From Burkholderia sp. Ac-20365 (GTDB lineage Bacteria > Pseudomonadota > Gammaproteobacteria > Burkholderiales > Burkholderiaceae): DNA of 64,000 nt. Below are positions 57,563-64,000 of this stretch, piece by piece. The position numbers and the translations under genes are program-made. The notes beneath the pieces were generated by a model. The model had not been told where the DNA came from. It searched no databases and was given only the letters and a program-made list of their open reading frames with translations. Position 1 is the stretch's first letter, and each line of letters begins with the position of its first letter. Location of the stretch: positions 338,406 to 402,405 of the forward strand of contig NZ_JAAGPI010000005.1 in assembly GCF_017104715.1 (NCBI RefSeq). Direction: 5' to 3'.

Positions 57563-58870
57563 ATGCGCATTCCCGCACTTCTCGATCGACGCACGTTGCT
57601 GCGCGCTCGACGACTCTGGCTGCACTACGGTGTGTTCTGGCTAGGCGCCATCGCAACCGGACTGATCGCCGTCATGTACGCGCGCCTGATCGACTTCGGC
57701 TACGACACCTTTCTACGCTACGCGACTATGTACTGGTGGCTGCCGCTCGTGCTCACGCCGGCCGTCGGGGCAGCCGGCGTCTGGATCACGCGGCGCTGGT
57801 TTGCGGGTGCGGAGGGCAGCGGCATTCCCCAGGTAATTGCCACGCTGCACGAGGGGGGCGACCTTGGACCGCGTCTGCTGAACCTGCGTATTCTGATTGG
57901 CAAGATCGCCGTGTCGTTTCTGTCGATACTCGGCGGCTTCACGATTGGGCGGGAAGGCCCGACGATACACGTCGGCGCCGCGCTGATGTTCAGTTTGAGG
58001 CGTTTCTATCCAGCGCGCCTGCGAAACATTCGCGGCGCGGGACTTGAGCGCAACCTCGCGCTGGCGGGCGCTGCTGCGGGACTTTCCGCGGCATTCAATG
58101 CGCCGCTTGCAGGAGTCGTGTTCGCAATCGAGGAATTGACGCGCAGCTTCGAACAGCGAACCAGCGGGGTGCTGATCACGGCGATCATCTTTGCGGGTGT
58201 CGTCTCGTTGGGATTGCAGGGGAACTACACGTACTTCGGCACGATCGACGTCGACGGACATTTTTCCGAACTGCTTGCCGTTGCCGTCGTGATGCTAGGC
58301 GGTGTCACGGGCTGCGCCGGCGGCGCGTTTTGCTGGCTTCTGCTGAATACTGAACGGTGGATGCCGGCCCGGCTCATCGCGTGGAGAAAAGCGCGTCCGG
58401 TAGCGTTCGGCGCGGCGTGTGGCCTCGTCATCGCCGTAATCGGTGTGGCTGCTGGTGGACACACGTTCGGCAGCGGTTACGCCGAAGCGCGCGGCATGCT
58501 GGATGGCAATTCGCATCTCGGCGTGAGTTATCCGCTGCTCAAGATGGCATCGATGATCGGCTCGTATCTGCCGGGCGCTCCGGGCGGTCTCTTTGCACCT
58601 TCGCTCGCGATCGGCGCCGGAATTGGTAACGCTCTGCACCTCGTGTTCGGACAGATGCAGTTGCCTATGCTGATCGCGCTCGGGATGGTCGGTTATCTCG
58701 CTGCCGTCACGCAAAGTCCGATCACTGCGTTTGTCATCGTGATCGAGATGATCAACGGGCACGCGCTGGTGCTTTCGCTGATGGCGACGGCGTTGATCGC
58801 GAGTCAGGTGTCGAAGCTTTTTGCGCCGCCGTTGTATGAGGCGTTGGCGCAGCGGTACGTGGCGCGTTGA
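57563..58870 (+). CDS. CLC-family chloride channel/antiporter
   Basis: 435 residues from the ATG at 57563. CLC selectivity motifs: EGSGIPQV, GREGPTIHVGAAL (gating glutamate) and PGGLFAPSLAIGAGIG. It is membrane-embedded with many helices and lacks a cytoplasmic CBS domain. It exchanges chloride for protons or conducts chloride. It lies 93 bases after the MarR gene in the same direction. Confidence 0.93.
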   Translation: MRIPALLDRRTLLRARRLWLHYGVFWLGAIATGLIAVMYARLIDFGYDTFLRYATMYWWLPLVLTPAVGAAGVWITRRWFAGAEGSGIPQVIATLHEGGDLGPRLLNLRILIGKIAVSFLSILGGFTIGREGPTIHVGAALMFSLRRFYPARLRNIRGAGLERNLALAGAAAGLSAAFNAPLAGVVFAIEELTRSFEQRTSGVLITAIIFAGVVSLGLQGNYTYFGTIDVDGHFSELLAVAVVMLGGVTGCAGGAFCWLLLNTERWMPARLIAWRKARPVAFGAACGLVIAVIGVAAGGHTFGSGYAEARGMLDGNSHLGVSYPLLKMASMIGSYLPGAPGGLFAPSLAIGAGIGNALHLVFGQMQLPMLIALGMVGYLAAVTQSPITAFVIVIEMINGHALVLSLMATALIASQVSKLFAPPLYEALAQRYVAR

Positions 58871-59312
58871 GGTGACGAGGCTGTTTCCGGGGCAAAGCAG
58901 GGAGGGTGCGGAGTTCAGTGCCTGGAAGGCGGGACCATCGAAGTCGACGTTCACTTTGTGATGGCATCCACAGGGATGCGCCGTTTGGTCGACCGGCTTT
59001 AACGCCAGCATGCGAGCCATGATGCGCAGGCTGCGCATGGCGACTGTATTTAATCTAATCTTCGATGGTAGAGAGGGCTTGACGCACGCCACTCGTCTGC
59101 ACACTGGACGGTATGCGCAGGCGGGCTCCCTCGGCCGCCTTACCCGGGCGCTCTGATGAACGTTCAGGCGGCGACTCTGCCCGCGAACGAAGAAGGCAAA
59201 TGCGCCGTCCGCGTTTTTTTGACGCCGCCTGTCCATTAGCAGGCAGTCCCCGCGTCATTGTGATGGCGGCCCGATGTAATCGACCCGCTTCAACCTCATG
59301 ACGGAGACTCAT
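58871..59312. other. Intergenic region without a gene
   Basis: 442 bases between the CLC and DGPF genes, with only low-quality arginine-rich frames. GCCTG-N8-CAGGC near 59229-59246 is a weak inverted repeat near the expected promoter of the DGPF/ECF unit. Confidence 0.45.
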
Positions 59313-59681
59313 ATGCAATACCTGTTAATGATCTATTCGCAAGAAAACAGCTGGAGCCAGATGACCGATGGCGAGCGGCAGCAAGGCGTTGCCGCGTATC
59401 AGGCGTACACCGAGTCGTTGAAGAAGGCGGAGGCGCTGGCGGGCGCCAACCGGCTGCAGCCGACGAGTACAGCCACCACGGTGCGTCTCGTCGACGGTAA
59501 GCCGCAGGTGCTGGACGGACCGTATTCCGATTCGAAGGAGCAGCTCGCTGGCTACTATCTGATCGACGTGCCCAACCTGGACGCGGCGATCGCGTGGGCG
59601 TCGCGTTGTCCCGGCGCGGGGCACGGCATCATGGAAGTGCGCCCGGTCTGGACCGCACCTTACGATGCGCCTTCTGCATGA
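59313..59681 (+). CDS. YCII/DGPF-domain protein
   Basis: 122 residues from the ATG at 59313 (GGAG upstream). YLLMIYSQENSW and DGPYSDSKEQLAGYYLID are the YCII/DGPF signature. The gene overlaps the sigma-factor gene by ATGA. DGPF proteins are always linked to ECF42 sigma factors, but their role is not settled. Confidence 0.92.
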   Translation: MQYLLMIYSQENSWSQMTDGERQQGVAAYQAYTESLKKAEALAGANRLQPTSTATTVRLVDGKPQVLDGPYSDSKEQLAGYYLIDVPNLDAAIAWASRCPGAGHGIMEVRPVWTAPYDAPSA

Positions 59682-60946
59682 ATCCTTCCGATGGCGAGCG
59701 CGACGCTGACGGCGCCGCGCACGCGATTGCCGAAGCGGTCGCCCGCCGCAGTTACGGCAAGCTCGTCGCGTTGCTGGCAATGCGTACGCGCGACGTCGCC
59801 GCGGCCGAGGACGCGCTGGCCGACGCGTTCGCAGCTGCGCTCGCAGACTGGCCGGAGCGCGGCTGCCCCACGAATCCCGAGGCGTGGCTGATGACGGTTG
59901 CGCGGCGCCGGGCGATCGATGGTGCGCGGCATCGTCATGCCGGCGACGAAGTGTCGAATCAGCTCGCGATACTCGCCGACGAGATCGACGAGCATGAAGC
60001 GGGCGCGTTGCCCGACCGGCGGCTTGCACTGCTATTTGCGTGCACGCACCCCGCGCTCGAGGCGGCGATCCGGACGCCGCTGATGCTGCAGGTGGTGCTG
60101 GGACTCGAAGCAAAGACGATTGCGTCCGCCTTCCTGATGTCGCCCGCTGCGATGAGCAAGCGCCTCGTGCGGGCGAAGAACAAGATCCGGGAGGCGGGCA
60201 TTCCGTTTAGCGTGCCCGAGCGTGAGGAGTTGCCCGGCCGGCTCGCTGCGGTGCTGGAAGCGGTCTATGCGGCGTATGCGGAAGGATGGACCGACCCGGT
60301 CGGTGGCGACGCCGGGCGGCGCGATCTCGCCGGTGAGGCGCTGTTTCTTGCACAACTGCTCGTCGAACTGTTGCCTGAGGAGCCAGAGACGCTTGGTTTG
60401 CTCGCGCTGATGCTGTACGCGCAGGCGCGGTGCGATGCGCGACGCGATGCGGCCGGCGACTATGTGCCGCTGTCGGCCCAGAATCCGGCGACATGGAACG
60501 CACCGATGATCGATGCGGCCGACGCGCTGTTGAGGCGCGCGAACGCATTCAATGCAATCGGACGCTTTCAGCTCGAAGCCGCACTTCAATCGGCACATGT
60601 GTATCGCTGCCGGACGCATAGTCCGAACTGGAATGAGATCGTGCAGCTTTACGATGCGCTGTTCGCGATCGTAGCGTCGCCGGTGATCGCGGTGAACCGC
60701 GCGCTCGCGCTGGCGGAGCGGGACGGTCCGCAGGCGGCGCTCGACGCGCTCGCGCCGTATGCGGACGATCCGAGGCTGGCCGACTATCAGCCGTACTGGG
60801 CCGCGCGCGCCGATCTGCTCGCGCGGGCTGGCGCGACGGCAGAAGCGCTTCGCGCCTATGATCTCGCGATCGGCCTCGAACGTGACCCTGCTGTGCGCCT
60901 GTTCCTGCAGCGTAAGCGCATGCAGTTGGCAACGGCTGGCAAGTAG
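59678..60946 (+). CDS. ECF42-type RNA polymerase sigma factor
   Basis: 422 residues from the ATG at 59678, far longer than a basic ECF sigma (about 190). Region 2: VALLAMRTRDVAAAEDALADAFAAAL, NPEAWLMTVARRRAIDGAR. Region 4: LMLQVVLGLEAKTIASAFLMSPAAMSKRLVRAKNKIR. The remaining ~220 residues form the C-terminal TPR-like extension found in the ECF42 group (LYDALFAIVASPVIAVNRALALAERDGP and the following repeats). No anti-sigma gene is adjacent; control is thought to run through this extension. Confidence 0.92.
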   Translation: MNPSDGERDADGAAHAIAEAVARRSYGKLVALLAMRTRDVAAAEDALADAFAAALADWPERGCPTNPEAWLMTVARRRAIDGARHRHAGDEVSNQLAILADEIDEHEAGALPDRRLALLFACTHPALEAAIRTPLMLQVVLGLEAKTIASAFLMSPAAMSKRLVRAKNKIREAGIPFSVPEREELPGRLAAVLEAVYAAYAEGWTDPVGGDAGRRDLAGEALFLAQLLVELLPEEPETLGLLALMLYAQARCDARRDAAGDYVPLSAQNPATWNAPMIDAADALLRRANAFNAIGRFQLEAALQSAHVYRCRTHSPNWNEIVQLYDALFAIVASPVIAVNRALALAERDGPQAALDALAPYADDPRLADYQPYWAARADLLARAGATAEALRAYDLAIGLERDPAVRLFLQRKRMQLATAGK

Positions 60947-61102
60947 GGGATTGTCTTGTGTTTGACCGGCGCGCTTGCCAGCTACGCGCCGCGCTGCACG
61001 AACAACATGCACTGTATTGGTCGTTTGGGATCTGCAGAGGGTCGGATGTTCGGTGCGATGCTGATTGCACCGACGCAGGCCGTCGACTTCGGCCATCACC
61101 AG

Positions 61103-61378
61103 TCATTCGCCACGAGGCCTGCGATGGACTTCGAGCGGCCGGTTTGCAATGGATCCCGGCCAATTGCCGCGTGCCGACTTCGTGAGTTTCGCTTCAAGGC
61201 TGTCGCGAAGATCGTCGATATTCCATGGGACATTGCGGTTGGTAACGACCTTCGTCATCCACGGGTCAAGGGAGCGCGCCCTGTCGGCTTCCTCGCTCGC
61301 AGTCGAAACCGCGCCGCGAAAGAGTGCATCGTCATGACCGGAAAGCATTGAGTGAAGAAAGAAGCTTTTATGATCCAT
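61103..61378 (-). CDS. Small ORF overlapping the end of the M91 peptidase gene
   Basis: 91 residues if the ATG at 61378 is used; it overlaps the M91 stop by 11 bases. The product is hydrophilic and mixed-charge (FRGAVSTASEEADRARSLDP, then NIDDLRDSLEAKLTKSA), with GC-rich third codon positions as in real genes nearby. No family recognised. Its place directly behind a predicted effector peptidase is where an immunity or chaperone protein could lie, but it might equally be a chance frame. Confidence 0.4.
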   Translation of the reverse strand: MDHKSFFLHSMLSGHDDALFRGAVSTASEEADRARSLDPWMTKVVTNRNVPWNIDDLRDSLEAKLTKSARGNWPGSIANRPLEVHRRPRGE

Positions 61379-62606
61379 ACAACGGTTTGCAAATAAAGCT
61401 GTAACGGCCAAACTGCAAGATCATCTGTTTGCGGAGCGAAATTTTCTGCCACTGCGTTTCGACGCGGCCAAACGCACCGAAGCCGCGAAAGCGAATTTGC
61501 CCATCGGTCGTCCATTTCGCACTGGCAGCGGCGCGTCCGCGAGCGTCGGTCTTTCCATGGATAATCTCATCCGGATTTTGGGCTGAACGGATATCGTATT
61601 CAAAGACCAAAGGGTCGTCGGGGCCACTACCGGTAACCTTAATCAAGAATGAGGCCGGTAGCCGTGACTCTGCCTTACCGTGCTTGGCCGCGGCGGCGTT
61701 GCTCCGGTTCAAGGTCTCTTCTCCATAGAAATTACGCAACGGGAGAGCCTTTGCGTGACGGAGGTGATTCTCCGTGAAACGGCATCCGTCATAGGGTGGC
61801 AGGCCGACTGTCATCGCCTCTTCCCAATAAGACTCGATCCCGACTGCCTGAAAGACGCACCTGCCTGTCACCATTCGCCAACCGTGAATCAGTTCATGCG
61901 CCAACGCAATCCAGGCTGGGCGGTCCATCCAGGCAGCGCGTTTTTCATCTGGCAGATTATCGAGAACCCGATCCAGTGATGGATTCCACCAGACCTCAGC
62001 CGCCGTGCCCGAACCCGGTGTGAGCTCGTCCATGATGTGGTAGGCGATCAGGCCGCGCTGGAGAGAAGACACTGCCCTTGTGCTCGCGGCTTCCTCAGTC
62101 TCCCTCTGGTTCACCTCCTTGTGCGCGAGCGGAAACCCTTTCAGGTTCCGCGTATATTGGTACGCTTCCTTGTTCCCTCCCTTGTCTTGAGGCGCGTAGA
62201 ATTTCATGAACTTCTTTATTGCGGGGTGCTGCGGAGTGATCCGGCCGGCGCTGGTAAGTTGATTGATCTTCCCCCACAGGCTCTGATAACTGAGCACCTC
62301 TGTGTAGCAAGCTGCCTCGGCGGCTATCTTTGAGGGATCCTGCTGCCCGCACTTATTGCCCGCAACTGGTGCGGCCCGCAAGATGAGCACTTCGTGACGG
62401 GCGTGTTGGATGTCGTCAAGCAAACTCGCCCCGACTTCCGTTGAGCGGATCTGCGCTAACGACTCATCGACGCTGCGTTGGAAATCGACTTTTTCTTCGT
62501 CGCTGGGGAGGACAACCGTACCCCCTACGCGCCCTGTTTCCGTTCTGAGCGTCATGGCAAACCTCGCGAGGATTGGGTTCATGCGCACAATCAAGCGCTG
62601 ATCCAT
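61368..62606 (-). CDS. Predicted M91 (NleD-like) zinc metallopeptidase
   Basis: 412 residues from the ATG at 62606. The N-terminal half has the M91 pattern STEVGASLLDDIQHA; the zinc site is HELIH (His237, Glu238, His241) in LAHELIHGWRMVTG; and T-E-N-H-L-R-H...LPLRNFYGEE is the family C-terminal catalytic-domain segment. NleD proteins are type III effectors cutting host MAP kinases; related domains occur in other secreted toxins. A ~85-residue C-terminal beta-rich domain (DPLVFEYDIR, GKTDARGRAAASAKWTTDGQIRFRGFG) follows. No signal peptide. Confidence 0.85.
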   Translation of the reverse strand: MDQRLIVRMNPILARFAMTLRTETGRVGGTVVLPSDEEKVDFQRSVDESLAQIRSTEVGASLLDDIQHARHEVLILRAAPVAGNKCGQQDPSKIAAEAACYTEVLSYQSLWGKINQLTSAGRITPQHPAIKKFMKFYAPQDKGGNKEAYQYTRNLKGFPLAHKEVNQRETEEAASTRAVSSLQRGLIAYHIMDELTPGSGTAAEVWWNPSLDRVLDNLPDEKRAAWMDRPAWIALAHELIHGWRMVTGRCVFQAVGIESYWEEAMTVGLPPYDGCRFTENHLRHAKALPLRNFYGEETLNRSNAAAAKHGKAESRLPASFLIKVTGSGPDDPLVFEYDIRSAQNPDEIIHGKTDARGRAAASAKWTTDGQIRFRGFGAFGRVETQWQKISLRKQMILQFGRYSFICKPLYGS

Positions 62607-62791
62607 CAACTGACTCGCCCGGACAACTCAGTCTCTGCCGCCTTGGGCTGAGGCCGAGGGATTTGCTTGACGTCATACCCAGCGGCTTGCGCTCGCCCCG
62701 CCAGGCGAAGTCCAGGCTGTTCGTGATCAGGTGTGCAATACGCGTCCACACAGTCGCGTGCCGTGCGGTGGATTAGCGGCAAAGTGCACAT
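62606..62791 (-). CDS. Small ORF ending on the M91 start codon
   Basis: 61 residues from the ATG at 62791; its TGA overlaps the ATG of the peptidase gene (TGATG). That geometry gives translational coupling if it is translated. The product has two early cysteines and a charged, proline-containing C-terminus (QIPRPQPKAAETELSGRVS). No family, no clear Shine-Dalgarno. Confidence 0.35.
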   Translation of the reverse strand: MCTLPLIHRTARDCVDAYCTPDHEQPGLRLAGRAQAAGYDVKQIPRPQPKAAETELSGRVS

Positions 62792-63140
62792 CAACAGAAC
62801 ACCGCCACAGTTTGCTCGATCGCGAACCGGTGCTTATCAGGCTATGTCAAACGAATCCAAATTCAAGGTGAATTTGACGGCCGCGAGTTATATAGGCTTC
62901 GACGAAATGAAGGCTGAATACCGCGTTCCGGTCTTCCATTCGTACAGAACCCGAAGCGTCCTCTCACGTCAACCGAAACCGGTCATTCGAAGTTCCGGTT
63001 GGAATTCAACCACGCATCGCGGTCACCGATCCGACGTCGTATTTTCGGGTGCGGCCAGGCTCGATCGGTCGACATGCACATCTATTGATGGATCGTCGAT
63101 GTTGATCGATTCGATGCGCTCGGAAAATTAACGATGTTAG

Positions 63141-63404
63141 GACGACTACATCGATTGGCTCTTTCGGGTGTTACAGCGGGGGGGGACCGGGCACGCTGTG
63201 GCTGTCGTTGCCTCAAAGAGAGGAGTTCGTTTTTTTGATCCAAACGGAGGGGTTCTTGAATTCAGAGATAGACCTTCGTTTCGAAACTGGTTTGAGAATG
63301 ATTTCGGCACGATCAGCTTCTATGGTGATTCTGGAACCACGTTTCAAGTACTTAATTATCACTACGACTACGTCGAGGAAGAGCCCGCTAATGGTGATGT
63401 TTGA
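63141..63404 (+). pseudogene. C-terminal fragment resembling a C58 (YopT-type) cysteine protease
   Basis: The frame encodes GTGHAVAVVASKRG and VRFFDPNGG, with a His followed 15 residues later by an Asp. This His/Asp spacing and the H-A-x-A ... F-F-D-P-N pattern fit C58 proteases such as AvrPphB and YopT. Two in-frame stops (63129-63131 and 63138-63140) lie upstream, no catalytic cysteine motif is present in the readable upstream frames, and a G8 tract precedes the His. The piece is therefore most likely a remnant; an upstream frame (62844-63131, starting MSNESKFKVNL) may be its former N-terminus. Confidence 0.55.
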
Positions 63405-63880
63405 ATGGCTATTCACTTAGTCACAACCGAATACCGGATTGTTTCTGTCGACGGAAACCCGCACAGCGCAACGAAGCCTGTTGTGGCCGATCGCTCAATA
63501 GGTTAGCTAGTAGAACTCCATAGCCTTGGACAAGCGCCGCCTTCGGGCGGCAACTAAGTTTTCCCTTGCTGGTCATGTGGGGTCATCATCTCAATGTCGA
63601 ACACGAGCACGCGTGTGCAGCGAAGGGAGGCGAATTGGTGCATTCGTTTAGGTCTATGCAACGCCCGCCCTCAATCACGCGCTCATGAGCGAACGACAAC
63701 GTCTGCGGGCAGGCGTTGCTTAAACCTGAACGGAAGCTGTCGTTACGGCGGAGGTTGTTGTGCCCGCCAGCCATTGCTGCTCAGATCGTCGTCATTCCAT
63801 ACGCCGGACTCACTGACGAGGGCCAAAAGAGCATCGCGTCTGAAATCTCTTTGAAAGGCGGCAAAAATAGCAGGGCGGTT
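63405..63880. other. Noncoding stretch between protease fragment and IS30 element
   Basis: 476 bases with no supported gene. A GCCGCC-TTCG-GGCGGC hairpin lies at 63536-63551, listed separately. The terminal inverted repeat of the IS30 element should be in the last part but could not be identified from one end. Confidence 0.5.
63536..63551. terminator. Short GC hairpin with TTCG tetraloop
   Basis: GCCGCC-TTCG-GGCGGC, a perfect 6-bp stem with a stable tetraloop, followed by AACTAAGTTTTCCC. It resembles a short rho-independent terminator on the plus strand. Confidence 0.5.
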
Positions 63881-64000
63881 TCAAAGACCAAGTGCAACAG
63901 CGGGGTTGATTTCGATTCCCTGTTTCTTGCAGTTTTCAATAAAGGCTTGCGCGGGGGTTCTCCAGCCGAGCGTCTTGCGCGGACGGTTGTTCATCTCGAT
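63881..64000 (-). mobile_element. IS30-family transposase, C-terminal end (truncated by window)
   Basis: The minus strand encodes the last 39 residues of an IS30-type transposase up to the stop at 63881: IEMNNRPRKTLGWRTPAQAF is the conserved end of the DDE integrase core (N-x-R-P-R-K-x-L-x-W-x-T-P). The rest of the element lies beyond the window. Orientation runs toward the protease fragment. Confidence 0.9.

Noticed and set aside
60956..61351. Plus-strand frames between the ECF42 and M91 genes
   Set aside because: The minus-strand frame at 61103-61378 has the more gene-like composition; the plus-strand frames have no ribosome site.
63594..63854. 86-codon plus-strand frame near the IS30 end
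   Set aside because: Arg/Ser-rich with no ribosome site or family; not supported as a gene.
1..64000. CRISPR arrays, rRNA, riboswitches, replication origin
   Set aside because: No regularly spaced direct repeats, rRNA-like sequence, known aptamer pattern or iteron cluster was seen when reading both strands.

Overview
The window looks like chromosomal DNA of a Burkholderia-group betaproteobacterium (Paraburkholderia/Caballeronia-like). The G+C is high, antisense frames stay open over long stretches, LysR regulators are dense, and the gene families are typical of that group: DmpK-P phenol hydroxylase with a V4R/sigma-54 regulator, MHS transporters, a MXKDX peptide and the ECF42/DGPF pair. The mixture of catabolic units and regulators resembles a secondary chromosome or megaplasmid; that placement is inference. 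No rRNA, tRNA, CRISPR array or replication origin was seen.

Layout. 1-11 kb: the 3' part of garD, a type-2 argC facing a LysR gene, a crotonase gene beside a frameshifted MHS transporter and its LysR, and a formylglycine-generating enzyme/sulfatase pair with a divergent LysR. 11-18.6 kb: a complete six-subunit phenol hydroxylase operon (P0-P5) behind a -24/-12 promoter, with a divergent V4R-AAA-Fis activator. No ring-cleavage genes follow. 18.6-26 kb: LysR facing a four-gene unit (3-hydroxyisobutyrate dehydrogenase family, aldehyde dehydrogenase, DUF3100 membrane protein, M20 amidohydrolase), then a convergent class-III aminotransferase. 26-38 kb: a PI-PLC-X-like protein, a coupled glycosyltransferase/polysaccharide deacetylase pair, a LysR-DctA overlapping pair, an MHS transporter with an orphan ModA-like binding protein, and an Old Yellow Enzyme with a LysR gene.

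38-48 kb is a long minus-strand run: AraC regulator, PhzF, RidA, a polar amino-acid ABC transporter and a serine hydrolase (likely one uptake-and-processing unit), then YkgJ, DUF1223, AhpD-like, peroxiredoxin-like and SDR genes with a redox flavour. 48-61 kb: an orphan histidine kinase, a SAM-cyclase-AAA-TPR signalling protein, a cytochrome b/molybdopterin oxidoreductase/MXKDX cluster, a methyltransferase/MarR pair with an array of inverted repeats, a CLC channel, and the DGPF/ECF42 pair.

61-64 kb differs from the rest. A predicted M91 (NleD-like) zinc metallopeptidase is flanked by two tiny overlapping minus-strand ORFs. Divergent from it lies a C-terminal fragment resembling a C58 (YopT-type) protease, and then the end of an IS30-family transposase running off the window. 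This looks like the edge of an effector or mobile island and is the most unusual part of the window.
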